A DNA stretch of 64,000 nt from Locusta migratoria (GCA_026315105.1 CM048744.1:24283759-24347758); one strand, 5' to 3'. Counted from the first letter of the stretch, positions 20,494 to 32,345 are shown. Notes: generated by a model from the sequence alone, not told the origin. Numbers and translations: made by a program.

Positions 20494-23145
20494 TACATTT
20501 GCCTTCTGTAGTCAGTAGATTCCTAGAGCGCGCGCCACGTAACTTGGCGGGTGGACTGGCTCTTCTGCGCAGGTAGTTGTGTAGTGGTGGGGGGACCAGC
20601 TGTTGCAGCGTAGCCGGACTGTGCGTTAGCTGCGCTCCGTTCCATTCCGCAGTCAACCGACTGCCGCTTAGGTTTAAAGCTACGGCCGCGTACAAGCGCA
20701 AGGAAATGTCAAGCTGCGAGTCTTGAACACACACGGCTGCATAAAAAGTGTAATGCAGAAAAACAACGCTCGTTTGATTGTTGGGAAAATTGTGGCGCAT
20801 TTACGAGTATTTATGAGTCTCTTTCTCTTGTACCTATCATGTTTACACGGTAGGGCATAATTTTCTGAGCGGCACCGAAATTCATTTCGTAGCTCAGTCG
20901 ATTAACACGAAATATCTGTAAATTATATACACAGTTCTTCTAGGAAGATCACTCTATCCATTATCACTGAAGAACCACATTAGACGTTCACGACAGATTA
21001 CGAATTCAAAGTAAATTTGTGAAGATAGAAATTAACAAATTTTAGATTTTTCCCTTAATTGTATCTCGAAATCTGGACTTTTCTAAGCAGTTATTAAAAT
21101 AGTCTATCAATGACTTAAGTGACAAATCATATGAAATGATACAATAATTGTATATGTTTGACATTGTACAACAATAAAATAATGAGGATTGCTTGCTACA
21201 CACCGCAAAGACGATCGTTAAGGCACAGTCAGGAAACGAATAATACTCAACGTTAATAGAGCTCATAACAAAATCGTCAAAGCTTTTGAAGCCGAAAGAC
21301 AAGCTTTAAACAAAATCCACAACGGAACAGCACAAGTAAGAATAAAAATCGTGTTACAGTTCCTTTGCCAGGGAAGCACACATAGTATAAAGTGACACAA
21401 TACTATCTTAACTGCCACAAAATAATTTTTAAAGTGGGATTAAGTAGAGGCTTTGAGATCAGCCGCTTCCGACTCCCGTCTAAAGAATTGATATACGCGA
21501 AACACTATTTCTCTTGCCTGTTTGTGTAATACAAGTTGACATTTTCTGTTGCTACTCATAGTCAACTGAATGCTCCGAAATAACTCGCAAAAAACACAAT
21601 GCAGAATGCCAAAAGCAGTTGTCGCTCCGCACAGTACGACACGAACTCGACCTCGCGCAACTGCTGACTGACGGCTATTGGCCAGCAGGTCACGTGGCGT
21701 GACGTAGGCGTACCAGTGCTTCTGCGCATCCAGACCTCACCCGCCAAGTTATGTGGCGCGCGCTCTAGCATAACCACAGATTGGCGGGAAGACCAATTCC
21801 TGGTTGCCTCTCCAACCCGGTGTAGCACCTTCACACTGCACCTGTTTCTATATACAAATATCAAATCAGGGCATTTTGTTCAGTAACATGATAAAAATAA
21901 CCTTAATTAGAGCTCATATTGCTTACAAAATTATGTGTGCATATAGATGGATCATATAGATCAACTGTAATGCCACACATATGTACTCTCATTACTCTAG
22001 TAATTATATAGAATTTTCAATCCAATGTCATTGAAGTCGGTTGCTAGGCTGTCTCAATCGCGAGCATCAGTTCTAACCGCTGACAACAGATGGCTCTGAT
22101 CCCAGCAACCAACCCAGCGCCTACACAATGAAGCAGCGTCCTCCTCTGGAGCTGACCGACCACGACGCAGAGTTAGCCGGGCCCCACTTTTGTCTCACTC
22201 TGCAGGCACACACAGGCAGCGAAGATATTGTGACGATATCCGTGCGCCATCCCCGTCATTAATTTGCATATAAAATGTATAATATTCTTCTGTGGCAACA
22301 AATTAACGTACATTTTTCCCAAAGTAACTGCGCGTTTTTGCAAAGTGCGCAATGTAATATTAGTTGGTTCACAAACACTATTTTCGCGACTGATACATTC
22401 TATTCACATAGTTGAACCCATCTCCTTCTTGAGTATCAAAAACATAGCCGCCCTCTACCCAAACTGATCTCGGATATTACAGGTAGATGGCTACCACAAA
22501 ACTCGTAAAAGGGCACACCAACTGTGCTGATGCAATATCATATTATTATCACTCTTAAAGACGGAAATAGTTTCCTCTCCCAGAACGCATTCGGTATACA
22601 CATGAAAATCGCAAATTGCAGTTTATTTCATTAACATGAAAAAAGGATCGTTACTGCTGCGAAAAACTTAGATTTCTGCGCCGCAGTGCACACACAATTT
22701 ACTCGTAGCCCATGTGCGGCAGCCGGGGAAAAAAACGCCACACCGCAAACCTCATGTGCCATAACAGATAAGTATTTAAGCGTGCACGGACCACAGTGCG
22801 ACCCCAAAACTGCGATCCGGCCGCCCCCACTTATTTTATTTACAGTACAGTATTTTCTATGAACGATGAACGTTATAGCTCCTTGTTCTGCCTCCAAACC
22901 AACGTTCATGAGGTTCCAGAGTGATTTTATTTGCAGTGGAACAGTCCGTGTGCAAGAAAACAATTTGCTGTGTCTCTCCTGGCGTGGAAAGCAGAACTCG
23001 GAAAGCACAGACCTCTGACAATAGAGACCGGCCTCTCCACTCAACTCATATACGTCATATTCCAATACACAGATATGACCACATTTATTTATTATTATGC
23101 ACTGCATCTAGGTTACAAGTTGTCTGATCAGCGCACTGCAGTTTA
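20494..23145. mobile_element. 2.65-kb insertion in the left arm, family unknown
   Basis: The right arm of the large inverted repeat has no counterpart of this block. TTACGGTAAT stands on both sides (20484-20493 and 23146-23155), which fits a target duplication of about 10 bp. Inside is a 1.25-kb unit with 31-bp terminal inverted repeats (20523-21768). The remaining part up to 23145 has only short open frames. No transposase is recognised. Confidence 0.5.
20523..21768. mobile_element. Non-autonomous element with 31-bp terminal inverted repeats
   Basis: The left end is CTAGAGCGCGCGCCACGTAA and the right end is its complement with one mismatch (TTATGTGGCGCGCGCTCTAG). The match runs on to CTTGGCGGGTG, 31 bases in all with one difference. 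I see no clear target duplication. The inside is non-coding, so it would need a transposase from elsewhere. Family unknown. Confidence 0.5.
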
Positions 23146-23220
23146 CGGTAATCGTGTTTGGAAATAATACATTTTTTCTTCTGCAGGAAGGGTCAGATGA
23201 TCCCATAAATTCTCCCTGCC

Positions 23221-23407
23221 AGCCGCAGTGGCCGAGGGGACTGAGGCGCTCCAGTCACGGTCTGCACGGCCACTACGGTCAGGGGTTCGAATCCCCCTCG
23301 GGTTGGAATATTTGTGCCGTCCTAGTTCGTAAGTACTTCATAAGTAGTTTGTAAGTTTGGGGACTGATGATCCCGTAGTTAAGTCCCATAAACTATACAA
23401 ACATTTG
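23221..23407 (+). repeat. tRNA-derived SINE, full length
   Basis: Head GCCGCAGTGGCCGAGGGGAC, B box GGTTCGAATCC, tail GTCCCATAAACTATACAAACA. AAATTCTCCCTGCC before (23207-23220) and AAACTCTCCCTGGC after agree at 12 of 14 positions, a target duplication. The same site in the right arm of the large inverted repeat (near 27805) lacks it, so it inserted after the arms were formed. Confidence 0.85.
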
Positions 23408-24234
23408 AAACTCTCCCTGGCGAAGACGTACCCGATTGCCGTAGCCGTCCATAGCAAGTGTTACAGGACCAGAATCCATTGTGACAGAATCCTTTCGCCT
23501 ACTGCATACCCAGAATTCTGACAGCACTCCTTCATTAGAGTTCAAATCACCCGTACTTTGCGACAACATCTGGATTTCGGACATTGCTATATCTTACCGA
23601 AAATGATAATTATTTTTTCTCTGTAGTTGACCCTTCCATTTTTAAACCTAGATATTTCCTTAGATCAATGTATCAGTATCTCGCAACGAGTTCTACGCCT
23701 TCAGACAATATTCTAAACACTCTGGTATTTTAACTTTACCCATTATTTCCTGGTTATAACACTCTGCGTGTATGCCACCGACTCTTATGACACCCGCAAT
23801 TCCGTGAGGAACACTAGGTAATGAATAAAATAACCGCTTGTTAAATGTGGTTATTCCTTTGGTCTTTAACTTTGCAAATGGCTGCTCTAACACCCAGTCC
23901 TCAACATTTGGTTACAATGTAGCCCTTCTTCAAACGAGCATGCAACAGGTTTGCCGCGTGTTACGTTAATTTCGGCCAATACAACGACGCGAGACCAATC
24001 CCCACGGATGTTTAGTGTAAAACCAATTTTTTAAGACGTAATCGTAGCTAGGTTTCTCCACATTCTTTGTATAAACCGGGCTTTCAAATATGCAATTACC
24101 TCCTTTAAAGCCTTTGCCTTTGCCTTCGCCATATAACCCTGTTTTCGTTTACTCTTCTTCTTAGGACTTATGGAATAACGTAAGCGAGATCCACGTCTCC
24201 GTATAATTTAAATCCTGGAATGCTAAAATATGCT

Positions 24235-24468
24235 TTAATATAGCTCCTTGCTCGACTCTCCAAGTAATCTCTCCAAATTATCTCTAAAAGCGTATGTTAG
24301 CCGGGACCATATGGACGGGAGAGATGCACAGTACAATGGCGCACTTTGTAAAAACCGTATCTTCTCTTTTATAACATGTAAACAATCTTCTTGCTCAAAT
24401 CCATAACCACAATCCACCATCCTGATAATGCCATTTTCTCGACCCAGCGAAAAAGTAAAAGCTCTCAC
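24235..24468 (-). CDS. Hypothetical small protein in the left arm of the large inverted repeat
   Basis: A 77-codon open frame, unknown family. It starts MRAFTFSLGRENG and contains DCGYGFEQEDCLHVIKEK and SLPSIWSRLTYAFRDNLERL. The right arm encodes a matching stretch (27400-27570) in which most changes keep or conserve the residue (I/L, F/Y, A/T, S/T). That suggests it was once coding in both arms. Upstream codons contain stops, so it may be one exon of something longer. No signal peptide, membrane segment or known motif is visible. Confidence 0.4.
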   Translation of the reverse strand: MRAFTFSLGRENGIIRMVDCGYGFEQEDCLHVIKEKIRFLQSAPLYCASLPSIWSRLTYAFRDNLERLLGESSKELY

Positions 24469-25127
24469 AATCGCCAGTCTGGACGCTTTAAAAAATCGTT
24501 ATTTTAACTACCGATAACTTTGCTTACACCAGGACTCATAATTTGAGAAATTTATTATTCCCTTCGAAAGCTTGTGTGTTGCCCAAATCCAGGAGAAGGA
24601 AATCATCTCCACGAAGCTGCCCTTATGTAGATGGGAGCACCTCCATTAAATAATCGATTTCCTCTTGTATTCCATAAAGTAGTCAGAAATAGTAACTTCG
24701 TCTTATCTCCAGAGATTGCAGTATCGAACTTGCTGAATTTACTACGCAAGTAGATCCACGCATCTATAACAATACACCACACACGCTCTCCATTGGCTAC
24801 AACTAGCGCACTTTAAGTTACGAAACTATAGGAGTTTTATAAAACACGATGATTTTTGACGACAGAGTTATGATTTACCACAGTAGGTATATCTGCCACA
24901 TAACATAATGCACACCTGTTGTAAAGTAGACAACACTAGCATACGATTAAACAGGCGACCAAAGATCAGATAACGTACACACTTATAAGTTTTTTACAAC
25001 CACCAAAGTCGGCTTCTTCAGAGCTCTACTGCGATGTGTATTTAAGGTATATCAGCACTTTTTAGTTAAATTCCATCCCATCTAGCCTACAACACCCTCT
25101 GTAAGCGCCAAACATTTCCAACACAGA

Positions 25128-25184
25128 AACAGAACTACACCTGCAGTCAACAATAACCTACAACAAACGGATCTGGCCTTCAAT

Positions 25185-25215
<31 letters not shown>

Positions 25216-26532
25216 CTGTTTCGTTTCTGTAATAGCTACATCGCAAATTAGGGCTCAACCTACTGTCTGTGTATGTATCTGCGTATGACAGTTATAATGA
25301 CTGCTCGTGCGGTAAAAACATCGTTTGTGTCAGCTGCGAGGAAATGTTGCAGTATTTGTCGGCAATGGGCATGTGTGCGGTTGTCTCTTTATGGATTGAT
25401 GGTGTATTAAGAGTTATGGTATAGCTGTGGCATTTCGATCGTTTTTTATTCTTACGTCTGTTGTTACAATCAACGTAAATCTCTCTTCGTAAAAATAGCT
25501 GTCGTGTATTCAGAATCTTGTGCAGCCATGGAAAATTAAACCGATAACTTCTCCAGGTCATGTGCGAGCGTGGACAGGTATGTTTCCATGTATAGGGCGT
25601 ACACACGCTCCAAACCGGAGTCTACGATGAATCAACAGGCCCACACTCGCCTGCAGCCATAAATAGCATGGAATGTGGGTATGCATGCTAGCTTGCGCGA
25701 AATACTTACTTCGAACTGTTTAGTCGTGCGTTTCGATGCAACTTAGATGTGATCTACAATTGTGGAAATGCATATATGTACTTAGTACATATGTGCTATG
25801 GATATGGGGTATTTATATCTTCTTCTAACTGTGTTTACGAATGGACGTCTCTCTGTAGCGTATCGGAGATGATTGCAGTGGTAAATTAATGTTCTTTGGT
25901 CGATAACCATCGAGCTAGATAACTTAGATAGGATTAGTTACCTACATTGGGAGGTGCATTTAATCGTGTGTTTAGTCTCTAAAGGATTGCTTTTGGAGAT
26001 CGATAAAAAAATCTGCTCTTCTATTCGAAATGGTGTAGATTATCTTGATTTGCTGCTTGTAAGGATTATAAGAACTTGGCTTTGATCTATATCTTTTCTT
26101 GTTAGTAATAATTTGTTAGAAGGAGGGGAATACGATGGTGGTTTGTGCGCGAATGCTAGTTAAACGCCCGAGGTATGTAGTCTATTGGCTGATAGAAAGC
26201 GTTCCAGAAAAATTGTCTGCCGGGCTATGCATTGGAAAGAAAGTTGTGGTTGGATGTTTGGGACGGGTCAAGCAACCAATACAGTTATTGGGTGGGGAGA
26301 GATCGAAACTTTATTAAAATGCGCTGCGTCTGGGATATCTTGTCAGTTACTGATCGCGGTTGTAACACCGTCTGTGGTAGCATGTTTATGTAGCGTGTAT
26401 GTGGAGGACGTTAGAGTTGGTACTGGGTTAGTGACGGCTGTAAGGATAGTCCTATCTGGGTTGCGTTTGGAGGTTGTTACGGACTTATACTGAGCTTGAA
26501 ACATGCTAGCTCGGTTAAAAATTTACTGTGAT
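25128..26532. other. Spacer between the arms of the large inverted repeat
   Basis: Single-copy here, with an A run at 25190-25215. Open frames at 25292-25606 (minus) and 26185-26493 (plus) are not recognised and may be chance. If the inverted repeat is a transposon, a transposase would be expected in this place. I see none. Confidence 0.4.
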
Positions 26533-27399
26533 GGAAATATTTGGCGCTTACAGTGAGTGTTGTAGGCTAGATAGGATGGAATTTAAGTAAAAAGTATTGA
26601 TATACCCTAAATACACATCGCAGTAGAGCTCTAAAGAAGCCGACTTTGGTGGTTGTAAAAAAACTTTGCAGTGTGTAAGTTATCTTTCGTCGAAGCATCG
26701 CCTGTTTAATCGTATTCTAGTGTTGTCTACTTTACGGCTGGTGTGCATTATGTTACGTAGCGGATATGCCTGCTGTGGTAAATCATAATTCTCTCGTCGA
26801 AAATCATCAAGTTTTATAAAACTCCTATAGTTTGGTAACTTGAAGTGCGCTAGTTGTAGCCAATGGAGAGCGTGTGTGGTGTATTGTTATAGATGCGTGG
26901 ATCTACCTGTGTAGTAAATTCAGCAAGTTCGATACTGCAATCTCTGGAGATAAGACGAAGTTACTATTTGTTACTACTTTGTGGAATACAGGGGGAAATA
27001 TGCATGTCCTGTGGGTATATATCTTATAAAGTGCAGCTAATCGATGTTTTAATGGAGGCGCTCCCATCTGTACTACAGCAGCTTCTTGTAGATGGTTTCT
27101 ATCCCCTGGATTTGGAAAACACAAGATTTAGGTTTTTTACCTAGTGGCTTTTGTATCCGATCATGACTTTCGGGTGGGAAGAGCAACAGCAACGTGTTTG
27201 CGGGTGACGATAAGACATTTGGAAATGATTGCTTAACGTGGTTTGCGTCGATTTACAGAATCAAAACAAATAATAAATTCCTAGAATTACGAGCCCTGGT
27301 GTAAGCAAAGTTATCGGTAGTTACAATAACGATTTTATAAAGCGTCCAGACAGGTGATTGTGAGGAGTTTTATTTTTTCGATGGGTCGAGAAGATGGCA

Positions 27400-27776
27400 T
27401 TTCAGGATGGAGGGCTGTGGTTATGGATTTGTGCAAGAAGATTGTTTACGTGTTCTAAAAGAGAAGATACGGTATTTACAAAGTGCGCCTTTGTATTGTA
27501 CATCGCTCCCGACCATATGGTCCCGGCTAACATAAGCTTTCAGAGATAATTTGGAGAGATTAATTGGAGAGTAGAGCAAGGAGCTATATTAAAGCATATT
27601 TTAGCATTCCAGGATTTAAATTCTACAAAGACGTGTATATCGCCTACGTTATTCCACAAGTCCTAAGAAGAAGGGTAACAAAAACTGTGTTATATGGAGA
27701 AGACAAAGGCTTTAAAGGAGGTAATTGCATATGTAATAGCCCGGTTTATTCAGAGAATGTGAAGAAATCTAGCTAG
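27400..27776 (+). pseudogene. Right-arm counterpart of the hypothetical protein
   Basis: Plus-strand reading gives CGYGFVQEDCLRVLKEK and SLPTIWSRLT then AFRDNLERL, parallel to the minus-strand frame at 24235-24468, but with stops after SRLT and near RLIGE. From 27564 a 70-codon stretch (SIPGFKFYKDVYIAYVIPQV) stays open to 27776, while the matching left-arm stretch has stops. The two arms have thus decayed at different points of the same ancestral sequence. Confidence 0.45.
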
Positions 27777-28277
27777 TCTTTAAAAAAATATTTGCAAAGA
27801 GAGTTTATGGGCTCATCTGTCCCTTCCTGCAGAAGAAAAAATGTATTATTTCCAAACACGATTACCGTAACTGCAGTGTGCTACTGCTGTTGCTGTTGTC
27901 CCTCCAACACTCTGCATCTGAATGACTGCAGACTGTCGTCATTCAGACTGTTGGTTAGGATCATGCAGCGCTCTGATTGGTTGGTGGTCACGGGGTCACA
28001 TGCTGTGCTCCCATTGGTCGATGGTCACATGGTAGGGTGGGGGAGTATGTGGTCATGTGGTAGGGGTAGGGGGTGCTGTAGATAGTCCGGTACCATTCTG
28101 AATGTGGAGGTGTGAACACAGGCAAGTGTAATTACAACTACAATAACAATAAACAATTACAACAACAATTCCCTAATTACAATAAACACTTATGAATTTG
28201 CATAATTAAAAATGCATAATTAATTTGATATCAATTTGATTATTTTTGGGCTTGAACTCTCAACTGCATTCTACTCA

Positions 28278-30527
28278 TATTTTCGCCAATTCATTATTAA
28301 TGATTCGTATCTCTTGATGTATGTGTAGTTGGTGGGTCTTAACTACACACAGAGTGTTTCCTGATTATAGATAATTTGTGTACACTTTTGGTTGAAATTG
28401 GTCCATTAGGTTAGTAGGACCTGTGTAACATACACACACACACATATACATTCATATATTTTTGCAATATGAATACTTTTTTGTTTTACATACATACATA
28501 CTTTCTGCCATGCGCCATGCTCCGTAATGACTTATACACATAAAACTTCCTCATGGATCATTACGTTCTCTGTAGAAAACCGTATGAAAATCTGTTCAGT
28601 TGTTGTTTGTTTATTGAGGACAGACTGTTCGTTTAATTTTGGTCGATTTGGGACTTCACTACAACACATTCTTCAGCAATCCATTTATCTGTGTTGATAG
28701 GTTTAATATTCTAGTAGTTTTACGAACTGACTGCTCAAAATAGTATTATTTATTAATTTTATTCTGGTTGTCAGGTATAACCTTCACCAATTCCATCTCA
28801 CAGGAAGTAACCCTTCAGTTACGCTACAGCATAAACTTACGTCATACATGTGATCAAGGTTGGGAAAGTTACTTTTTTAAGGTGATTAAGTTACAATTAA
28901 AGTTGCTTCTCTAACAAGTAACTTAGTTACAGTTATAGTTACTATATATTGAATGTAACTGTATGTTACATGTATCTTTACAGTTACTTTTAAAAATTGT
29001 AATTGCAATTCATTCGTAAATCCGTAATGAACCTGACACATGTAGAAATAAAACATGCATTAATGTCAATCAATAATTAAATAGACCTACAGTTAATACA
29101 TGTATAATTAATAATACATAATTAATGCATTAAATAAATTGTTCACAGCACTTTCTATCTCAGTTGCACTCTTTGGTCATTCTCAACAAAAGTTGTTTTT
29201 CAACGTTTCGTCTCATGCAAGTTCCATTTCATGTTTTTCATGTCTCCGTGAAAACTGCAAACTTTGTTGTTCTACTATACATTCGCATCGTCTGTTACGC
29301 TGAAATGGCAGCAATAAACAAATGTTCCAGACTATCTATTCACATCGAAAGCTACGCTACGACAGGTGATGAAGAAGAATTAGCGATATGGGGCACTGCA
29401 TTAATAGTAGGCTACACGTCGAAATAAGCAGACGAAGAAGACGAGGTTGTCGAAGGAGGACGAAATACATACTGTAGTGGACAAGGACCTATATCTCGTT
29501 ACAAGCCCTTTATAAGCTCAGTTTGTCAGGTTACCATTAAAACGATAACTTGTTTCATAAATGTTTTATAATAATGTTATTAATTTTATAAATTGTGTAC
29601 TTAAAAGTTTGTATTTGTTTCTCTGTTTCATGTCTCTGCGAGAGCGTCACAAGCGGTCAGCAGAGTCCTTCACACCGGAAACAAACATGTGACTGCTGAC
29701 CACCGACCGTCGCGAGTCGACAGGGAAACTGCAGCCCGCTGTTGCGTACAGATCGAAGAAGACATTTACTAAAAAATTAATAGGTTTTCTCTTTGTAAGA
29801 AGTTATGGAGGAAAGTCTTTGAAAAAACAAGTTAGTTCCAATTGTTATGTCAAGTTGTACAGATCATGTTATATTAATGCATGTGAAAGTTTGTTAAAAT
29901 ATATTACTATATATGAATTTTATTGAAGTGTATAGAAGTTTAAATGGAAATGAATGTTACTACCATTGTTAATTCTATGAGGAGTACACTTCAGAAATGT
30001 TCTGGAATATTAAGAAAAAAACTTTAATGGGACTTCACGTTTATGTGAACGGCGGAGTTATGGGAGTTTAATTAGATGTCATCGTTGGTTATTTAAATTG
30101 AAGGGTAACCAACTTTTGAAACTCTTGCAGTAACTTACGTGAGTTTTTACTTGGTAGAATATCTTGCAGATAAAACATTATGAAATCATTTGTGACTGCT
30201 GGCTCTTGTGCAAATGGACCTAAGTGTTAAATGATACTAAAATTCTCTTTAAATGTGAGAACTTCTTAGAGAGGAAGAACGTAATGATATTTTTTGGTGT
30301 GTTAGTGGGTGGCAAATCGGAAAAGAAATCTATCCACGGTTAAACAAAGTTTAAGTTTGTAGGCCTGCCATAAACAACTTCTATGCTGTTATAGTGAGAA
30401 CCGTAATTTGCTTAGCTGTAAAAAAAGAATTGAGTTTGTCAGGCATTCTCGTACCCAGTAAAGACTTGCGTTCGCCCGCCCCACCACAACACGACAGGAA
30501 ATGTGGCGGGAATGACGCGCTGCAGCG
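28278..30527. other. Unassigned stretch with an AGTTAC-rich hAT-like end
   Basis: Mostly AT-rich with no gene recognised. At 28856-29005 CAAGGTTGGGAAAGTTACTT begins a run of AGTTAC/GTAAC words. This resembles the terminal region of some hAT elements (CAGNGTTGGGAAAGTTACTTTT) known from other animals. I find no matching right end. An 87-codon open frame at 29164-29427 has no recognisable motif. Confidence 0.35.
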
Positions 30528-30612
30528 CGGGAGTGGCCGTGTGGCCTAAGGTGTCATGCTATGGACTACGCGGCCGCTACCGCCGGAGGTTCGAGTCCTC
30601 CCCGTTTGAATT
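30528..30612 (+). repeat. SINE head, tRNA-like
   Basis: GCGCGGGAGTGGCCGTGTGG carries an A-box-like block and GGTTCGAGTCC a B box. The wording GCGGCCGCTACCGCCGGAGG matches the SINE subfamily at 51543. The 3' body is missing. Confidence 0.65.
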
Positions 30613-30874
30613 TTAATGACACGCTCAGCGAGCTGTATTTGGAAGACGGTTTTTGGTTTTTGTAATGTCACCAAGATGTCGCCATCAGATATTGAAATAA
30701 TATTACAGGGCGAGTTGCTTGAAAGAAAGGCACAAATTTCAGCAAAACTACTCTAGTGAAGAGAAGACTCGCTGTTACTCTTAGTTTTTCGGCAAAAGGA
30801 AGTGACTATGAAACCCTTGTATATTTATTCCACATTTCAAAGCCAGCCATAGCCCTGTGACATTACTGTTGCCG
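30613..30874. other. No recognisable feature
   Basis: I see no motif, repeat match or convincing open frame between the SINE head and the CR1 fragment. Confidence 0.4.
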
Positions 30875-30896
30875 CATCCGAGATGCGGAGGCGGCC

Positions 30897-31301
30897 TTGC
30901 CGGCTGCTATCGAGGGTGCGGGGTGCGGTCGACTAAAAGACGTGGCTCACGTCGGCACCAATGACGCTTGTCGCTTGGGTTCTGCGGACATCCTCAGGTC
31001 CTACGGGCGGCTGGCGGAATGGAAGGCTGCTGCCCTCGTACGCAAGGTGCAAGAAGAGCTGTCGATTTGTAGCATTGTCCCCAGGGTTGATCGGGATCCT
31101 TTGGTTTGGAGCCAAGTGGAGGGTCTGAACCAGAGGTTTCGCCGACTCTGTGACAGTCATGGCTGCAGATTTCTGGATCTGCGTTATCGGGTGGGGAATT
31201 GTAGGGTGCCCCTAGATAGATCAGGGGTGCACTACACTAAGGAAGCGGCTACTCGGGTAGCAGAGTACTTGTGGAGTGCACATGGGATTTTTTTAGGCTA
31301 G
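30897..31301 (+). pseudogene. CR1-like ORF1, SGNH-esterase part
   Basis: The open frame covers the C-terminal two thirds of an SGNH/GDSL-type esterase domain as found in ORF1 of CR1-like LINEs. HVGTND is block III with its conserved N-D, and RSGVHYTKEA the block V histidine region. The N-terminal block with the catalytic serine (GSSN in the other copy) is missing, so the fragment cannot be a working enzyme. The start shown is an internal codon. It ends IFLG and a stop, like the longer copy. Confidence 0.72.
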
Positions 31302-31346
31302 GCGCTAACTCTGATGACTCGCCTGTCAGCATTCAAACAGCGAATT

Positions 31347-31735
31347 CAGGCCACGTTCGGCTCAAAAATTCGAATATCAAAATATTAGCCGCGAACTTAC
31401 AAAGTATTAGAAACAAAGTTCCCGAATTTGCCGCACTGCATGGAAATTATAGTGCTCAGATAGTTTTAGGCACCGAAAGCTGGCTACATCATGAAGTGGC
31501 AAGTACAGAAATATTTAGCGAGGCGTGGAATGTGTATCGGAAAGATAGATCAGATACAACTGGAGAAAGAGTGTTCGTCGCTGTGGACAGATATTGTTTC
31601 TACTGAGATCGAGGTTGAAAGTAATTGTGAAGTTATCTGGGCACGTATAACAGCTCTAAAAGAAGTAAAGTTAATAGTTGGGTGTTTTTACCGGCTCCCC
31701 AGTGTTGATGTAGAAGTTTTAGAATCATTCAAATA
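31347..31735 (+). pseudogene. CR1-like ORF2, N-terminal endonuclease part
   Basis: Contains RLKNSNIKILAANLQSIRNK and VLGTESWLHHEV (the catalytic E of an APE endonuclease). After frameshifts near 31568 and 31600 come TEIEVESNCEVIWARI and LIVGCFYRLPS. The frame stops at 31735, well before the RT. Confidence 0.72.
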
Positions 31736-31768
31736 AAGTCTACACCAGGTAGTGCATAGGTATCCGGA

Positions 31769-31906
31769 CCTACGGTCGGAGGTTCGAATCCCCCCTCGGG
31801 CATGGATATTTGTACCGTTCTTAGTCTTAGTTAGTTCATAAGTAGTTTGTAATTTTAGGGACTGATGACCCCGTAGTGAAGTCCCATAAGCTATACAAAC
31901 ATTTGA
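31769..31906 (+). repeat. SINE, 5'-truncated
   Basis: Begins at CCTACGGTCGGAGGTTCG (B box) and continues to GTCCCATAAGCTATACAAACA. The A-box half is missing at the junction with the CR1 fragment. Confidence 0.82.
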
Positions 31907-32256
31907 ATATATGTATTTAAACGAGCAATTCTTACACATTTATATTCGCGTATCCCGGAAATGGCTGTAACGATTTGGATTATATTTTGTGTTTAGAGAG
32001 GATTAAGCTTTTTGGAGTTCATCTACATCAGGGCTGTCCAACAATGTGGGCAGCGGCGCCGTAAAATCCGGCCCGCCCACAGCCTGACAAAGTTGTGAGT
32101 TTTTTTTTTTTTTCTTCAGCCGCAGTGTTAACGGAGTACAATGACTTGAAATTGCACTCGAGCGTAAACAAACACGCATGAGGGGCGAGAGGTTGTTTGC
32201 TGCCAGCTACCCTGCTAGCAGCCACCGTCTACAACCGCTCCTCCGCTAGTGCGGCC

Positions 32257-32345
32257 CATTCCGCTTAGAGATGGTCATCTGAGCGGAATCTCACCAAATG
32301 TCGACGAACTCTGCAGAAAAAATTAAAAAAAAAGTTATTTGTCTG
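32257..32345 (+). repeat. First copy of a 90-bp direct repeat (hAT C-terminus)
   Basis: CTTAGAGATGGTCATCTGAG through GTTATTTGTCTGACTA is repeated at 32873-32963 with a few changes. It encodes the last 30 residues of the hAT transposase and lies 5' of the Tc1/mariner piece. Confidence 0.8.

Larger units (their letters stand above)
19863..28277. repeat. Large inverted repeat (8.4 kb)
   Basis: Left-arm pieces 19863-20493 and 23146-25127 are matched in reverse complement by one right arm, 26533-28277. Examples: TTGGAGGGACAACAGCAGCA (20232) against TGTTGTCCCTCCAACA (27894), AACCACCAAAGTCGGCTTC (25004) against GAAGCCGACTTTGGTGG (26636), and AGATCCACGCATCTATAAC in the left arm against its complement near 26890. 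By eye the arms are roughly 80-85% alike. About 600 bases at 23420-24035 have no partner. The outer ends (ATTAATTATGCA region) are AT-rich and the spacer is 25128-26532. Confidence 0.8.
30875..31768 (+). mobile_element. CR1-like LINE fragment, truncated at both ends
   Basis: Closely similar to 41577-42475 of the larger CR1-like copy, from the middle of ORF1 into the endonuclease of ORF2. It stops abruptly at GTGCATAGGTATCCGG, where a 5'-truncated SINE begins. The missing 5' and 3' parts suggest deletion rather than simple 5' truncation. Confidence 0.82.

Noticed and set aside
28380..28425. Homology between the flanks of the large inverted repeat (TTGAAAT..GTCCATTAG at 19804 and 28394)
   Set aside because: It is a direct, short and common transposon-tail phrase in insects and does not continue the inverted arms.
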